Shown here piece after piece: positions 47,721-55,747 of a DNA stretch of 64,000 nucleotides. This stretch comes from Streptomyces sp. S.PNR 29 (GTDB lineage: Bacteria; Actinomycetota; Actinomycetes; Streptomycetales; Streptomycetaceae). The position numbers and the translations under genes are program-made. The stretch covers positions 372,001-436,000 of the forward strand of contig NZ_JANUQM010000003.1 of NCBI RefSeq assembly GCF_030386795.1, in the 5' to 3' direction. A model generated the notes under the pieces. It was not told the DNA's origin and made no database searches. It worked only from the letters and a program-made list of their open reading frames with translations. How positions within the stretch are numbered: position 1 is the first letter of the stretch; every line of letters begins with the position of its first letter.

Positions 47721-48446
47721 GTGACCACCACCCTGCAGCACCTGCGTCTCGCCGCCGTCAACATCGACGGTGTCCTGCTCAACGACACTTTCAGCCCGGT
47801 CATCCGCGCCATGGTGACCGCCCACGGCGGCGACTACACCGAGGACGTCGAGTACGAGCTGTTCTCCCAGCCCCAGCTCGCCGCCGCCTCGGTCTTCGCG
47901 AAAGCCACGAACTCGCCCCTCGGGCCCCGGGAGTTGGTGGCCGCGTACCTCGCCCAGCGGGAGGAACATCTGGCGCGTCACCCGGTCCGCGTCCTCGACG
48001 GTGCCGGTGACCTGCTGCGACTGCTGCGCGGCCTGGGGCTGCAAGTGGTCTGCTACGGCGGCCTGGACCGCTCCCACTTCGACCGTCACCTCGGCGAGTT
48101 CGCCCCGCTCTTCGACGACCCCGGCTACATCTGCACGGACAGCTTCCGCCCAGGTGTCCACGAGATCGTCCATGACGTCTTCGCGCTCGCCTACGACCAG
48201 GTGCTCTTCATCGACGACGTGGCCCGCGTGGCGGAGACCGCCCGCTCTCTCGGAGTGCCGTTCATCGGCCACCCCAGCGCCGAATCCGCCTATCAGCGAC
48301 GCCTGATGGAACGGACGGGCGTGCGACACCTGGTCCGCAGGCTGAGCGAGATCGACGAGGAACTGCTGCGCACCCTCGACCACGAGGCGGCCGCCGGTGC
48401 CGTATGGGACACGGCCAGACCGGCAGGAGCGGCCCATGAGCAGTGA
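47721..48446 (+). CDS. HAD-superfamily hydrolase, candidate butenolide-phosphate phosphatase
   Basis: A 241-residue protein starting at GTG 47721 behind a GAGGGGGG site. The HAD core is visible but altered: the first motif reads LAAVNIDGVLLND, with Asn where the nucleophilic Asp of DxD normally stands. The third and fourth regions include DQVLFIDDVARVAETARSLGVPFIG, and the second motif lies in LQVVCYGG. If the nucleophile is truly missing the protein may not be a normal phosphatase. By context it could dephosphorylate or handle the AfsA product. It lies 9 bp after the P450 gene and overlaps the SDR gene by 11 bp. Confidence 0.75.
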   Translation: MTTTLQHLRLAAVNIDGVLLNDTFSPVIRAMVTAHGGDYTEDVEYELFSQPQLAAASVFAKATNSPLGPRELVAAYLAQREEHLARHPVRVLDGAGDLLRLLRGLGLQVVCYGGLDRSHFDRHLGEFAPLFDDPGYICTDSFRPGVHEIVHDVFALAYDQVLFIDDVARVAETARSLGVPFIGHPSAESAYQRRLMERTGVRHLVRRLSEIDEELLRTLDHEAAAGAVWDTARPAGAAHEQ

Positions 48447-49206
48447 GACGGCCATGCTGAGCGGCAAGGTCGCCCTCATCACGGGCGCCAGTAGCGGCAT
48501 CGGCGCCGCGGCCGCACGCGTCTTCACCCGGCAGGGCGCCACCGTGGTCCTCGCCGCCCGCCGTGAGGACCGCCTGCGCGAACTCGCCGGGGAACTGCGG
48601 GACAAGGGGGCGACGGCCGCCTTCGTCACCGCCGACGTCTCGGACCCGGCCGACGTCCGGGCCGTGGTCGAGTTCACCGTCGCCGAGTACGGCCGGCTGG
48701 ACGCGGCCTTCAACAACGCGGGTGTCGGCATCGACAAGAAGCCCCTGCACCTCACCGACGACGCGGACTACCGGCGGGTCATGGACGTCAACGCGACCGG
48801 GGTGTGGAACTGTCTGCGCCACGAGATCGCGGCCATGCTGGCAGGCGGCGGAGGCTCCATCGTCAACACCAGCAGTGTCGGCGGGCTGGTCGCCACGTCG
48901 GTCGCCGCCCCGTACATCGCGGCCAAACACGCCGTCATCGGCCTGACCAAGGCCGCCGCGGTCGAGTACGCCGGGCACGGGATCCGGGTCAACGCCCTCG
49001 CCCCGGGGCTGACGCGCTCCGAGATGGTCGACCAGTGGTTCACCCTGCACCCCGAGGCCGAGCAGCACGCCCTGCGGTCGGCCCCGCAAGGCCGTGCCGC
49101 CGATCCGGAGGAAGTCGCTCAGGCGGCGGCCTGGCTGTGCAGCGACCACGCCTCGTTCGTCACCGGCACGACCCTCGCGGTGGACGGCGGCCGGACGGCC
49201 TGGTGA
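48436..49206 (+). CDS. Short-chain dehydrogenase/reductase of the signalling cluster
   Basis: A 256-residue classical SDR. The cofactor loop is VALITGASSGIGAAAARVF with the NNAG motif in LDAAFNNAGVGID. The catalytic Ser-Tyr-Lys set is in IVNTSSVGGLVATSVAAPYIAAKHAVIG, and the C-terminus is VTGTTLAVDGGRTAW. An Arg-rich segment after beta-2 (LAARREDRLREL) suggests NADPH. In related systems such reductases (for example BarS1 in virginiae butanolide synthesis) reduce the acyl-chain ketone of the lactone; this is the proposed role. ATG 48436 has AGGAG upstream and overlaps the end of the HAD gene by 11 bp. Confidence 0.88.
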   Translation: MSSETAMLSGKVALITGASSGIGAAAARVFTRQGATVVLAARREDRLRELAGELRDKGATAAFVTADVSDPADVRAVVEFTVAEYGRLDAAFNNAGVGIDKKPLHLTDDADYRRVMDVNATGVWNCLRHEIAAMLAGGGGSIVNTSSVGGLVATSVAAPYIAAKHAVIGLTKAAAVEYAGHGIRVNALAPGLTRSEMVDQWFTLHPEAEQHALRSAPQGRAADPEEVAQAAAWLCSDHASFVTGTTLAVDGGRTAW

Positions 49207-49329
49207 GACGCGGGGAATCCCGGGGCACCCCGCCGAGGACAGTGTGAAGACGGAGTCCACCACGTGCAGATGATGCCGACCGCGAGGGGAAGGTGCCGAC
49301 CACGAGCCGAAGGGGAAGAACCGCTGTGC

Positions 49330-49359
49330 GCTAAAGTACGTCCTATTCGGTTTTCTTTT
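49330..49359 (+). promoter_or_regulatory. Candidate autoregulatory element of the receptor gene
   Basis: An AT-rich segment (GCTAAAGT..., ending CGGTTTTCTTTT) lies 19-48 bp upstream of the TetR-family receptor start. It shares two blocks with the afsA-P450 intergenic region. Position immediately upstream of the ribosome-binding site suits autorepression by the receptor. Confidence 0.5.
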
Positions 49360-49377
49360 CTACTCTGGGAGGGTCCC

Positions 49378-50049
49378 ATGCCTCAGCAGGAGCGGGCGAT
49401 CCGGACCCGCCGCGCCGTTGTGGAGGCCGCCGCCGCCGTCTTCGCCGAGCGCGGATACGCGGCCGCGACGATCGCCGAGATCCTGAGCCGCGCCAAGGTG
49501 ACCAAGGGCGCCCTGTACTTCCACTTCGACTCGAAGGCCGCGCTGGCCCAGGGGGTGCTCGAAGCCCAGACAGGCTCCGAGTACCACGTGTCCCGGGACC
49601 TCAAGCTCCAGGAGTGGGTGGACGCGGGCATGACGCTCGCCGCGCGGCTCCCCCACGAGCCGCTGCTCCTCGCCGGGGTCCGCCTCTCCGCCGACCTCCA
49701 GGGCAACGACGAGTTCGGCAGCGCCTGGCCCGCCTGGTCGGAGGTCACGGCGAACTACCTCACCGAGGCCAAGGAGCGCGGCGAGATCCTCCCGCACGTC
49801 GTCCCGGAGGAGACCGCGCAGGTCGTGCTCGGTTCCTGGATCGGCATCCAGTTCATCTCACAGGCCGCGTCCAACTGGGCCGACCTCGAACAGCGCATAG
49901 CGTCCCTCTTCAGTCACATCCTCCCGGCCATCGCCTCCCCCGCGGTGCTGGTACAGCTCGACACCGCTCCCGACCGGGGCAGGCGGGTCATCGAGGAGGC
50001 GCGGGCGATGTCGGTGGAGGCGGCAGCTGCGGCCGGGGTGGAGAGCTGA
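49378..50049 (+). CDS. ArpA/ScbR-type gamma-butyrolactone receptor, TetR family
   Basis: A 223-residue repressor. The N-terminal helix-turn-helix is TIAEILSRAKVTKGALYFHFDSKAALAQGVLE. The ligand domain has the features of butyrolactone receptors: LPHEPLLLAGVRLSADLQGND, the conserved Trp region SAWPAWSEVTANYLTEAKERGEI and VVLGSWIGIQFISQ. ATG 49378 has a GGGAGGG site. It closes the P450-HAD-SDR series and probably binds the candidate elements upstream of itself and between the afsA-like and P450 genes, dissociating when the lactone accumulates. The cognate ligand is inferred from linkage. Confidence 0.92.
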   Translation: MPQQERAIRTRRAVVEAAAAVFAERGYAAATIAEILSRAKVTKGALYFHFDSKAALAQGVLEAQTGSEYHVSRDLKLQEWVDAGMTLAARLPHEPLLLAGVRLSADLQGNDEFGSAWPAWSEVTANYLTEAKERGEILPHVVPEETAQVVLGSWIGIQFISQAASNWADLEQRIASLFSHILPAIASPAVLVQLDTAPDRGRRVIEEARAMSVEAAAAAGVES

Positions 50050-50054
50050 TTTCA

Positions 50055-50072
50055 AAACCGCTTATGCGGTTT
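50055..50072. terminator. Short palindrome between convergent receptor and LysR genes
   Basis: AAACCGC-TTAT-GCGGTTT has perfect 7-bp arms and a 4-nt centre. It can act as a small bidirectional terminator between the two convergent genes. Its AAACCG/CGGTTT arms also resemble binding sites of butyrolactone receptors, so an operator role cannot be excluded. Confidence 0.5.
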
Positions 50073-50085
50073 GCTCAGGACCGTT

Positions 50086-51006
50086 TCAGGTCGGCCGCGC
50101 CCCGTCGGTCACACGCCGGCAGGCCTCCGCGTACGCCCGGACCAGCGGCCGCTCTCCGTCCTCGCGGCGCCAGGCCAGGGCGTAGCGGCTGGGGGCGAGG
50201 CCGCGCACGGGACGGGTGGTCACGCCGCCGAGGGTGATCAGCGGAGCGTTGCCCGCGGCCACGAGGCAGAGCCCCAGACCCGCGACGAGAGCCTCGTACG
50301 TCTCCTCCGTACCGGCGACCTCCGCCCCGATGCGCGGCGGCCGGCCGCCGCGTTCGTCGAGGGCGAGCCAGAAGTCGCGCAGCACGCCCGCGCTCGGCGG
50401 CAGGGCGAGGAACGGCTCGTCGGCCAGGTCCGTGAAGTCGACCTCGGGCCGTGCGGTGAGCGGGTGTTCGTCCGGGAGGGCGACCAGGCGGGGCTCCTCG
50501 GCGACCACCGTCCACCGGTAGCGCTCCGGGTCGGGCAGCGGCAGCCACACGAAGGCGACGTCCACCTCGCCGTCCGCGAGGCCCCCGGTCGGGTCCTCCC
50601 AGCTGACCTGTCGCAGCCGGACCGTCGCCTGAGGGTGCGCGGCGGTGAAGCGGGAGCGGATCGCCGGCAGCAGGCCCCCGCGGCCGGGACTGGTGCTCAT
50701 GCCGACCACGAGCGTGCCGTGCCGCGCCGCCCGGACCGACTCCACCGCGGCCGCCCCCTGCGCCCAGTCGTCCAGCACGCGCCGGGCGTGCGGCAGCAGT
50801 GCCGTGCCCGCGTCGGTGAGCTCCACGCCCCGCGGTCGGCGCCGGAACAGTTCGACGCCCAACTGCCGCTCCAGCGCCCGGATCTGTTTGCTCAGTGCGG
50901 GCTGGGATACGTACAGCCGCTCGGCCGCGCGCGTGAAGTGCAGTTCCTCCGCCACCGCCACGAAGTAGCGCAGGTCCCGTACATGGACGTCCACCGTCAT
51001 GACCAT
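50086..51006 (-). CDS. LysR-family transcriptional regulator
   Basis: A 306-residue LTTR. The winged helix-turn-helix reads VRDLRYFVAVAEELHFTRAAERLYVSQPALSKQIRALERQLGVELFRR. The effector domain of two Rossmann-like lobes starts at RHGTLVVGMSTSPGRGGLLPAIR. ATG 51006 has GAGGTG upstream; ATG 51000 is also possible. It is divergent from the SDR gene at 51111 across 104 bp, the usual layout in which an LTTR controls its neighbour. The effector is unknown. Confidence 0.92.
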   Translation of the reverse strand: MVMTVDVHVRDLRYFVAVAEELHFTRAAERLYVSQPALSKQIRALERQLGVELFRRRPRGVELTDAGTALLPHARRVLDDWAQGAAAVESVRAARHGTLVVGMSTSPGRGGLLPAIRSRFTAAHPQATVRLRQVSWEDPTGGLADGEVDVAFVWLPLPDPERYRWTVVAEEPRLVALPDEHPLTARPEVDFTDLADEPFLALPPSAGVLRDFWLALDERGGRPPRIGAEVAGTEETYEALVAGLGLCLVAAGNAPLITLGGVTTRPVRGLAPSRYALAWRREDGERPLVRAYAEACRRVTDGARPT

Positions 51007-51110
51007 TGGTTATCACCTCAGGTCTTGGACTGTCATCCGGACCTCTCGGCAGGCTTGTCCGTACCGGGGCGGCCGGACGGCCGGTGCCCCTGGACGGACG
51101 AGGAGCGGTC

Positions 51111-51941
51111 ATGAACAAGGTGTGGCTGGTGACGGGCGCGAGCAGCGGCTTCGGTCGGGCGATCGCCGAGGCGGCCCTCGCCGCCGGTGACGTGGTGATC
51201 GGCGCGGTGCGGCGCCCCGAGGCGCTGGACGACCTGGTGTCCGCCCACCCCGATCAGGTGGAGGCGCTGCGCCTGGACGTCGCCGACACGGGTGCCGCCG
51301 AGGCCGCCGTACGGGACGTCGTGGCCCGGCACGGGCGGATCGATGTCCTGGTCAACAACGCGGGCCGCACCCACGTCGGCGCCTTCGAGGAGACCACCGA
51401 AGAGGAGCTGCGCGCCCTGTTCGACGTGCACGTCTTCGGCCCCGCCGCCCTCGTGCGGGCCGTACTGCCGCACATGCGGGAGCGGCGCTCCGGCGCGATC
51501 GTTCAGATGAGCAGCATGGGCGGGCAGATGTCGGTCGCGGGCTTCTCGGCGTACAGCGGCACGAAGTTCGCGCTGGAGGGCATGTCGGAGGCGCTCGCGG
51601 ACGAGGTGCGGGAGTTCGGCATCAAGGTGCTGATCGTCGAGCCGGGCGCCTTCCGCACCGGCCTGTTCAAGACCGACCGGGCCGGCGAGAGCGCGGACAG
51701 CGGTGTCTACGCCAAGGTGAGCGAGACCCGCGGGTTCGTCTCCGGCGGGGACGGCTCCCAGCCCGGGGACCCCGCCAAGGCGGCGGCGCTCATCCTGGCC
51801 GCGCTGGAGGCGGAGCGCACCCCGCTGCGCCTGCCGCTCGGCGACGACGGCGTCGGCGCGGTCCTGGGCCACCTCGACCAGGTCCGGGAGGACATCGATG
51901 CCTGGGAGAAGGCGGCGCGGGCGACGGCCTTCGACGCGTGA
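51111..51941 (+). CDS. Short-chain dehydrogenase/reductase
   Basis: A 276-residue SDR. The cofactor loop is VWLVTGASSGFGRAIAEAAL, NNAG lies in VLVNNAGRTHVGAFEE, and the active site is QMSSMGGQMSVAGFSAYSGTKFALEG. GAVRRPEAL after the second strand suggests NADPH preference. The C-terminal PGAFRTGLFKTDRA region is typical of the large oxidoreductase subgroup that Streptomyces pairs with LysR regulators. ATG 51111 has a GAGGAG site. Its substrate is unknown; control by the divergent LysR gene is inferred. Confidence 0.9.
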   Translation: MNKVWLVTGASSGFGRAIAEAALAAGDVVIGAVRRPEALDDLVSAHPDQVEALRLDVADTGAAEAAVRDVVARHGRIDVLVNNAGRTHVGAFEETTEEELRALFDVHVFGPAALVRAVLPHMRERRSGAIVQMSSMGGQMSVAGFSAYSGTKFALEGMSEALADEVREFGIKVLIVEPGAFRTGLFKTDRAGESADSGVYAKVSETRGFVSGGDGSQPGDPAKAAALILAALEAERTPLRLPLGDDGVGAVLGHLDQVREDIDAWEKAARATAFDA

Positions 51942-52588
51942 GGCCACGGCGGGGGCTCTTTGGTCATCGACCGTACGCGCGGCACCCCGCACTGCCTGCA
52001 CCGGCTGGAACAGACGCTGCTGGACTTCGCGGCGGGCCGCAGGACCCGCATGCGGGCGGGAAGGCGCGCCGGAGGTCCGCGTCGGTGACGACGATCATCC
52101 ACGGCTGACCGACCTTCAGGAACCGTGCAGCGCGCCGGACATGCCGCCCACCCCCCGGAGCAGGTGGTCGGCCGCTCGCCGTCATGCCGGGCAGGGCCCG
52201 CCTCGTCCGTGGTGGCCGAAGGCGGTCACGAGCTTCGGCACATGGCGACCCCGCACGTCGCCGGAGCGGCCGCGCTGTACCTGGCCGGGAACCCCACTCC
52301 GTGAACGCCTCCTCGGAGGTGGCGTACGGCACCTGGACGCTGCGGGTGAGCGACAACGCGTCGTTCGACACCGGCAGGATCGACAGTTGGGCGTTGCAGT
52401 TCTAGGCCTGCGTCAGTGCAGGAGTCGTCCTCGAGGAAGGGCTCGGGGCCGGTGCCCCGGTCCGCCGCGAGGACGAGCCGTGCAGGGGGACCCCCATCGC
52501 CCCCGCTCGCCCCCGCGCTTACGATGCGCCCAGTCGTACGTCCGCTTCACCGCTTCTTCACGCCGCCTGAACCAGGAGCACGGTACCC
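51942..52588. other. 647-bp stretch of decayed sequence
   Basis: No intact gene was found. It contains a subtilase vestige (52200-52405, listed separately) and an upstream plus-strand segment (about 51963-52060) with protein-like sequence, RTRGTPHCLHRLEQTLLDFA, that I could not assign. A GC block GCAGGGGGACCCCC lies at about 52480-52493. The final part should hold the promoter of the DUF4190 gene at 52589. Confidence 0.5.
52200..52405 (+). pseudogene. Vestige of a subtilisin-like (S8) peptidase with P-domain end
   Basis: One frame carries HMATPHVAGAAALYLAGNPTP followed at once by a stop (about 52239-52304); this is the block around the catalytic Ser of S8 peptidases, which normally reads GTSMATPHVAG. 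Here the Ser is missing. In the next frame VAYGTWTLRVSDNASFDTGRIDSWALQF ends in a stop at 52405, the usual C-terminus of a proprotein-convertase P-domain. The catalytic core and the sequence between the two blocks are missing, so this is a deletion remnant. Confidence 0.65.
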
Positions 52589-53752
52589 GTGTCCATACCT
52601 CCGCCGCCCGGGCCCCACCAGCCGCAGGACGCCCAAGGGCCGTACCCTCAGGGCCCCTACGCCCCGCCGCCCTACCCGGCGTGGGGACAGGCCCCCGGTC
52701 CGTACGGCCGCCCGGCGCCCGTCAACGGCATCGCCATCGCCGCGCTGGTGCTCGGCCTGCTGTGTTTCCTGCCGGCCGTGGGGCTCGTGCTGGGCCTGAT
52801 CGCGCTGGGGCAGATCAGGAGGAAGGGCGAGCGGGGCAAGGGGCTGGCCGTCGCCGGGGCCGTGCTGTCGTCGATCGGGCTGGCCCTGTGGGTGGTGTCG
52901 CTCTCCACGGGCGCTGTGGGAGCCTTCTGGGACGGCCTCAAGGAAGCCTCGAAGGGCGAGGGCACCGCCTACTCGCTCGCCAAGGGCGAGTGCTTCGACG
53001 CGCCCGGTGGCTCCCTGGAGGGCTTCACCTACGACGTCGACGAGGTGCCGTGCAAGGGCGAGCACGACGGTGAGGTGTTCGCCGCCGTCAAGGTGCCGGG
53101 CGGGTCCTACCCCGGCGACGAGAAGGTCACGCGGATCGCCGACGACAAGTGCTACGCGCTCCAGCACACGTACGCGATGGACACCTGGGCCGTGCCCGAG
53201 GACGTGGACGTCTACTACCTGACGCCGACCCGGCAGAGCTGGCGCCTCGGCGACCGCGAGATCACCTGCGTCTTCGGCAACAGCGACGCGAAGGGCACGC
53301 TGACCGGCTCGCTGCGCAACGACGAGACGACGCTCGACGCCGACCAGGTGGCATACCTGAAGGCGGCCCGCGTCCTCGACACGGCCCTGGACTCGGCGCC
53401 CGAGGAGACGTACGTCGAGGACGACCTGCCGGGCCACAAGGCGTGGGCCGGGCGGGTGGCGTCCGCCCTCGCCGAGCAGGCCGGGATGCTGGACGGGCAC
53501 ACCTGGCCCGCCGATGCCGGGAAACCGCTCGCGGACCTCGTCGACGACCTGAACGCCGCCGAGGGGGAATGGGCGGACGCGTCCGACGCCACCGACGTCG
53601 ACACCTTCTACGAGCACTACGACAAGGGCTCCGACCTCATCGACCCGCACAAGTCGGTCACCGCGCGCAAGGCTCTGGGGCTGGCCACGACACCGCCGTC
53701 CTACGAGGAAGAGGACAGCGGTGACGGAGGGGGCACCGACGCAGAGGTGTGA
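52589..53752 (+). CDS. DUF4190/septum-formation-like membrane protein
   Basis: A 387-residue protein starting at GTG 52589 behind AGGAGCACGG. The head is Pro/Tyr/Gln-rich (PQGPYAPPPYPAWGQ). A DUF4190 pair of membrane helices follows (GIAIAALVLGLLCFLPAVGLVLGLIALGQIRRKGERGKGLAVAGAVLSSIGLALWVVSL, about 47-107). The extracytoplasmic part begins with a septum-formation-type domain with paired cysteines (AKGECFDAPGG, EVPCKGEHDGEVFAAVKVPGG, DDKCYAL, ITCVFGN) and ends in an acidic helical region. Function unknown; surface location is predicted. Confidence 0.82.
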   Translation: MSIPPPPGPHQPQDAQGPYPQGPYAPPPYPAWGQAPGPYGRPAPVNGIAIAALVLGLLCFLPAVGLVLGLIALGQIRRKGERGKGLAVAGAVLSSIGLALWVVSLSTGAVGAFWDGLKEASKGEGTAYSLAKGECFDAPGGSLEGFTYDVDEVPCKGEHDGEVFAAVKVPGGSYPGDEKVTRIADDKCYALQHTYAMDTWAVPEDVDVYYLTPTRQSWRLGDREITCVFGNSDAKGTLTGSLRNDETTLDADQVAYLKAARVLDTALDSAPEETYVEDDLPGHKAWAGRVASALAEQAGMLDGHTWPADAGKPLADLVDDLNAAEGEWADASDATDVDTFYEHYDKGSDLIDPHKSVTARKALGLATTPPSYEEEDSGDGGGTDAEV

Positions 53753-53899
53753 CGGCGGCTATAGCGGGGAGAAAGTGCCTGGGTAAAGCCCTCCCCCCGC
53801 AGTTGTCATCACATCGAGTGATTCTCTGGCCTTTACTTGCGTGGCACAACCCACGGTTGCGACGCTGTTGCTGTCTGTACAACCTGATGGGAGCGGCCA

Positions 53900-54652
53900 G
53901 TGACTTTCGGTGAGCAGCCGGCGTACCTGCGCGTCGCGGGTGATCTCCGCCAGAAGATCGTCGACGGTCTGCTGCCACCGCACACCCGCCTTCCCTCGCA
54001 GGCCAGAATCCGCGAGGAGTACGGCGTCTCCGACACGGTGGCCCTGGAGGCCCGCAAGGTGCTGATGGCCGAGGGGCTGGTCGAGGGCCGCTCCGGCTCG
54101 GGGACGTACGTGCGCGAGCGGCCCGTGCCCCGGAGTATCGCCCGCTCCGGATACCGGCCGGGCGGCGGGGCCACGCCCTTCCGTCAGGAGCAGGCCGACG
54201 CCGGTGCGCGCGGCACCTGGGAGTCCAGTAGCGAGCAGGCCGAGGCGAGCTGCGCCGTTGCCGAGCGGCTCTGCATCCAGCCGGGCGACCGGGTGATGTG
54301 CACCAAATACCTCTTCCGGGAAGGCGGTGAGCCGATGATGCTCTCCACCTCCTGGGAGCCCCTCGCCGTCACCGGCCGCACGCCCGTGATGCTGCCCGAG
54401 GAGGGCCCGCTCGGCGGCATGGGGGTCGTCGAGCGCATGGCGGCCATCGACGTCGTCGTCGACAACGTCACCGAGGAGGTGGGCGCCCGCCCCGGCCTCG
54501 CGGAGGAGCTGCTCCTCCTCGGCGGTGTCCCCGGTCATGTCGTCCTGGTCATCCAGCGCACCTTCTACGCCTCCGGCCGTCCGGTCGAGACGGCCGACGT
54601 GGTCATCCCGGCCGACCGTTACCGGGTGGCCTACCACCTGCCCGTGAGGTAG
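53900..54652 (+). CDS. GntR-family regulator with UTRA domain
   Basis: A 250-residue regulator from GTG 53900 (GGGAG upstream). The winged helix covers YLRVAGDLRQKIVDGLLPPHTRLPSQARIREEYGVSD and EGLVEGRSGSGTYV. The C-terminal UTRA effector domain is in RLCIQPGDRVMCTKYLFREGGEPMMLSTSWEPL and RTFYASGRPVETADVVIPADRYRVAYH. HutC/FarR-type members sense small metabolites; the ligand is unknown. The short leader contains CTGTCTGTACAACC, a possible site, and control of itself is likely. No clear target operon is adjacent. Confidence 0.88.
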   Translation: MTFGEQPAYLRVAGDLRQKIVDGLLPPHTRLPSQARIREEYGVSDTVALEARKVLMAEGLVEGRSGSGTYVRERPVPRSIARSGYRPGGGATPFRQEQADAGARGTWESSSEQAEASCAVAERLCIQPGDRVMCTKYLFREGGEPMMLSTSWEPLAVTGRTPVMLPEEGPLGGMGVVERMAAIDVVVDNVTEEVGARPGLAEELLLLGGVPGHVVLVIQRTFYASGRPVETADVVIPADRYRVAYHLPVR

Positions 54653-55077
54653 GCGGTGAAGTTGTCCGCGACCTTGTCCGCGAAGTCGCCCTTGAAGTGG
54701 TCCGTTAAACAGTCCGTGGAGTATGCGGGGACTCACTCAGTGATGTAGCGCACACCACTCGCACGCCGCTCGCGCCCCTCCCCGGAGGGCGCGCCCTGGA
54801 TTCACCCCGCCGCCACCCCGCCCAACTCCGTTTGAATCAGGCCGTTTTCGCAGGTCGTCCCGGCTGCGCCCGGTATGCCGCTGACCGGATGCGTCGGCGT
54901 GCTCGGGTGGCGCGTTCGGCATCGTGCGCCCCCTGCGTTCTGGCCGGTTGCGTACCTCTTTGTGAAAAGCCGTATTCGCTGCGTAAAGGTTAGGCGTAGG
55001 CTCGGGCATATGCGGAACGCGGTTTCCTTAGCGGGCGGGGCGCGGCACAGGCCGCGGGCGGGAAGTGGAGGGGCGCG
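54653..55077. other. 425-bp gene-free stretch
   Basis: No coding sequence with a believable start, codon bias and homology was found on either strand. Just after the GntR stop codon there are short GTCCGCGA repeats. The end (about 54950-55010) is relatively AT-rich (TTTGTGAAAAGCC, GTAAAGGTTAGGC) and probably carries the promoter of the small gene at 55078. Confidence 0.45.
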
Positions 55078-55269
55078 ATGAACGACAGCACGGTGACTCT
55101 TCCCTGGCTCGTCATTCGGCAGGACGACAACGGCAATCGCTATCGCGTGGGCCGGTATGCGACCCGGGCCGAGGCCCAGAAGATCGCGGACAGCCTCGAC
55201 CACCGCGGACACAAGCAGCTGTACTGGGTCGAGAGGATCGGGCAGAACGGGATCGCCACGGAGGACTGA
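55078..55269 (+). CDS. Small SPOR-like conserved protein
   Basis: A 63-residue protein (MNDSTVTLPWLVIRQDDNGN...) behind a GGAGGGG ribosome-binding site. The sequence WLVIRQDDNGNRYRVGRYATRAEAQKIADSLDHRGHKQLYWVER has the strand-helix-strand spacing of a SPOR-type repeat, in which a protein or peptidoglycan is bound. It is a full single unit with no signal peptide. The family is common in Streptomyces as a stand-alone protein, and the function is not known. It runs in the same direction as the NUDIX gene. Confidence 0.78.
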   Translation: MNDSTVTLPWLVIRQDDNGNRYRVGRYATRAEAQKIADSLDHRGHKQLYWVERIGQNGIATED

Positions 55270-55330
55270 CGGGGGCGAGCGAGTCGCTCCCGCGCCGGTC
55301 GGCCGTCGGGTCTCCCGTAGGCTCCGGCGC

Positions 55331-55747
55331 ATGACGGAACCGATCGTGGTGGTGGGAGCCGCCCTGTTCGACGGTGGGCGCCTGCTCGCCGCGCGCCGCA
55401 GCGCCCCGGCCGAGCTGGCCGGACGCTGGGAGCTGCCCGGCGGCAAGGTGGAGACGGGTGAGGCGCCCGACGCTGCCCTGGTGCGCGAGCTGCGCGAGGA
55501 GCTCGGCGTCGAGGTGGAGTCCGGTGAGCGCGTTCCGGGGGAGTGGCCCCTGAAGCCGCCGTACGTCCTGCATGTGTGGACCGCCCGCCTGCTCCCCGGG
55601 TCCCCCGCCCCCAAGCCCCTTGAGGACCACGACGAGCTGCGCTGGCTGACCGCCGACGAGATCTGGCGCGTCAACTGGCTCGACCAGGACGTCCCGGCGG
55701 TCCGCCGGACACTCGCCCATCTCGGATTCGAGGGCCACCAGGCGTAG
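55331..55747 (+). CDS. NUDIX hydrolase, MutT-like
   Basis: A 138-residue pyrophosphohydrolase. The Nudix box reads GGKVETGEAPDAALVRELREELG, matching the metal-binding pattern, and the substrate-proximal WELPGGKVE is typical of MutT/8-oxo-dGTP-cleaning enzymes. The start at ATG 55331 gives MTEPIVVVGAALFDGGRLLAARRSAPAELAGRWELPGG. It probably removes oxidised nucleotides, though related enzymes act on other dinucleotides. It lies 61 bp after the small SPOR-like gene. Confidence 0.9.
   Translation: MTEPIVVVGAALFDGGRLLAARRSAPAELAGRWELPGGKVETGEAPDAALVRELREELGVEVESGERVPGEWPLKPPYVLHVWTARLLPGSPAPKPLEDHDELRWLTADEIWRVNWLDQDVPAVRRTLAHLGFEGHQA

Noticed and set aside
50075..51118. 347-residue minus-strand frame overlapping the LysR gene
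   Set aside because: The LysR frame on the same strand has a clear helix-turn-helix and full family length; the longer frame is Arg/Gly-rich shadow.
54737..55009. 90-residue minus-strand frame between the GntR and SPOR-like genes
   Set aside because: No ribosome-binding site, weak codon bias and low-complexity Arg/Gly sequence; not a supported gene.
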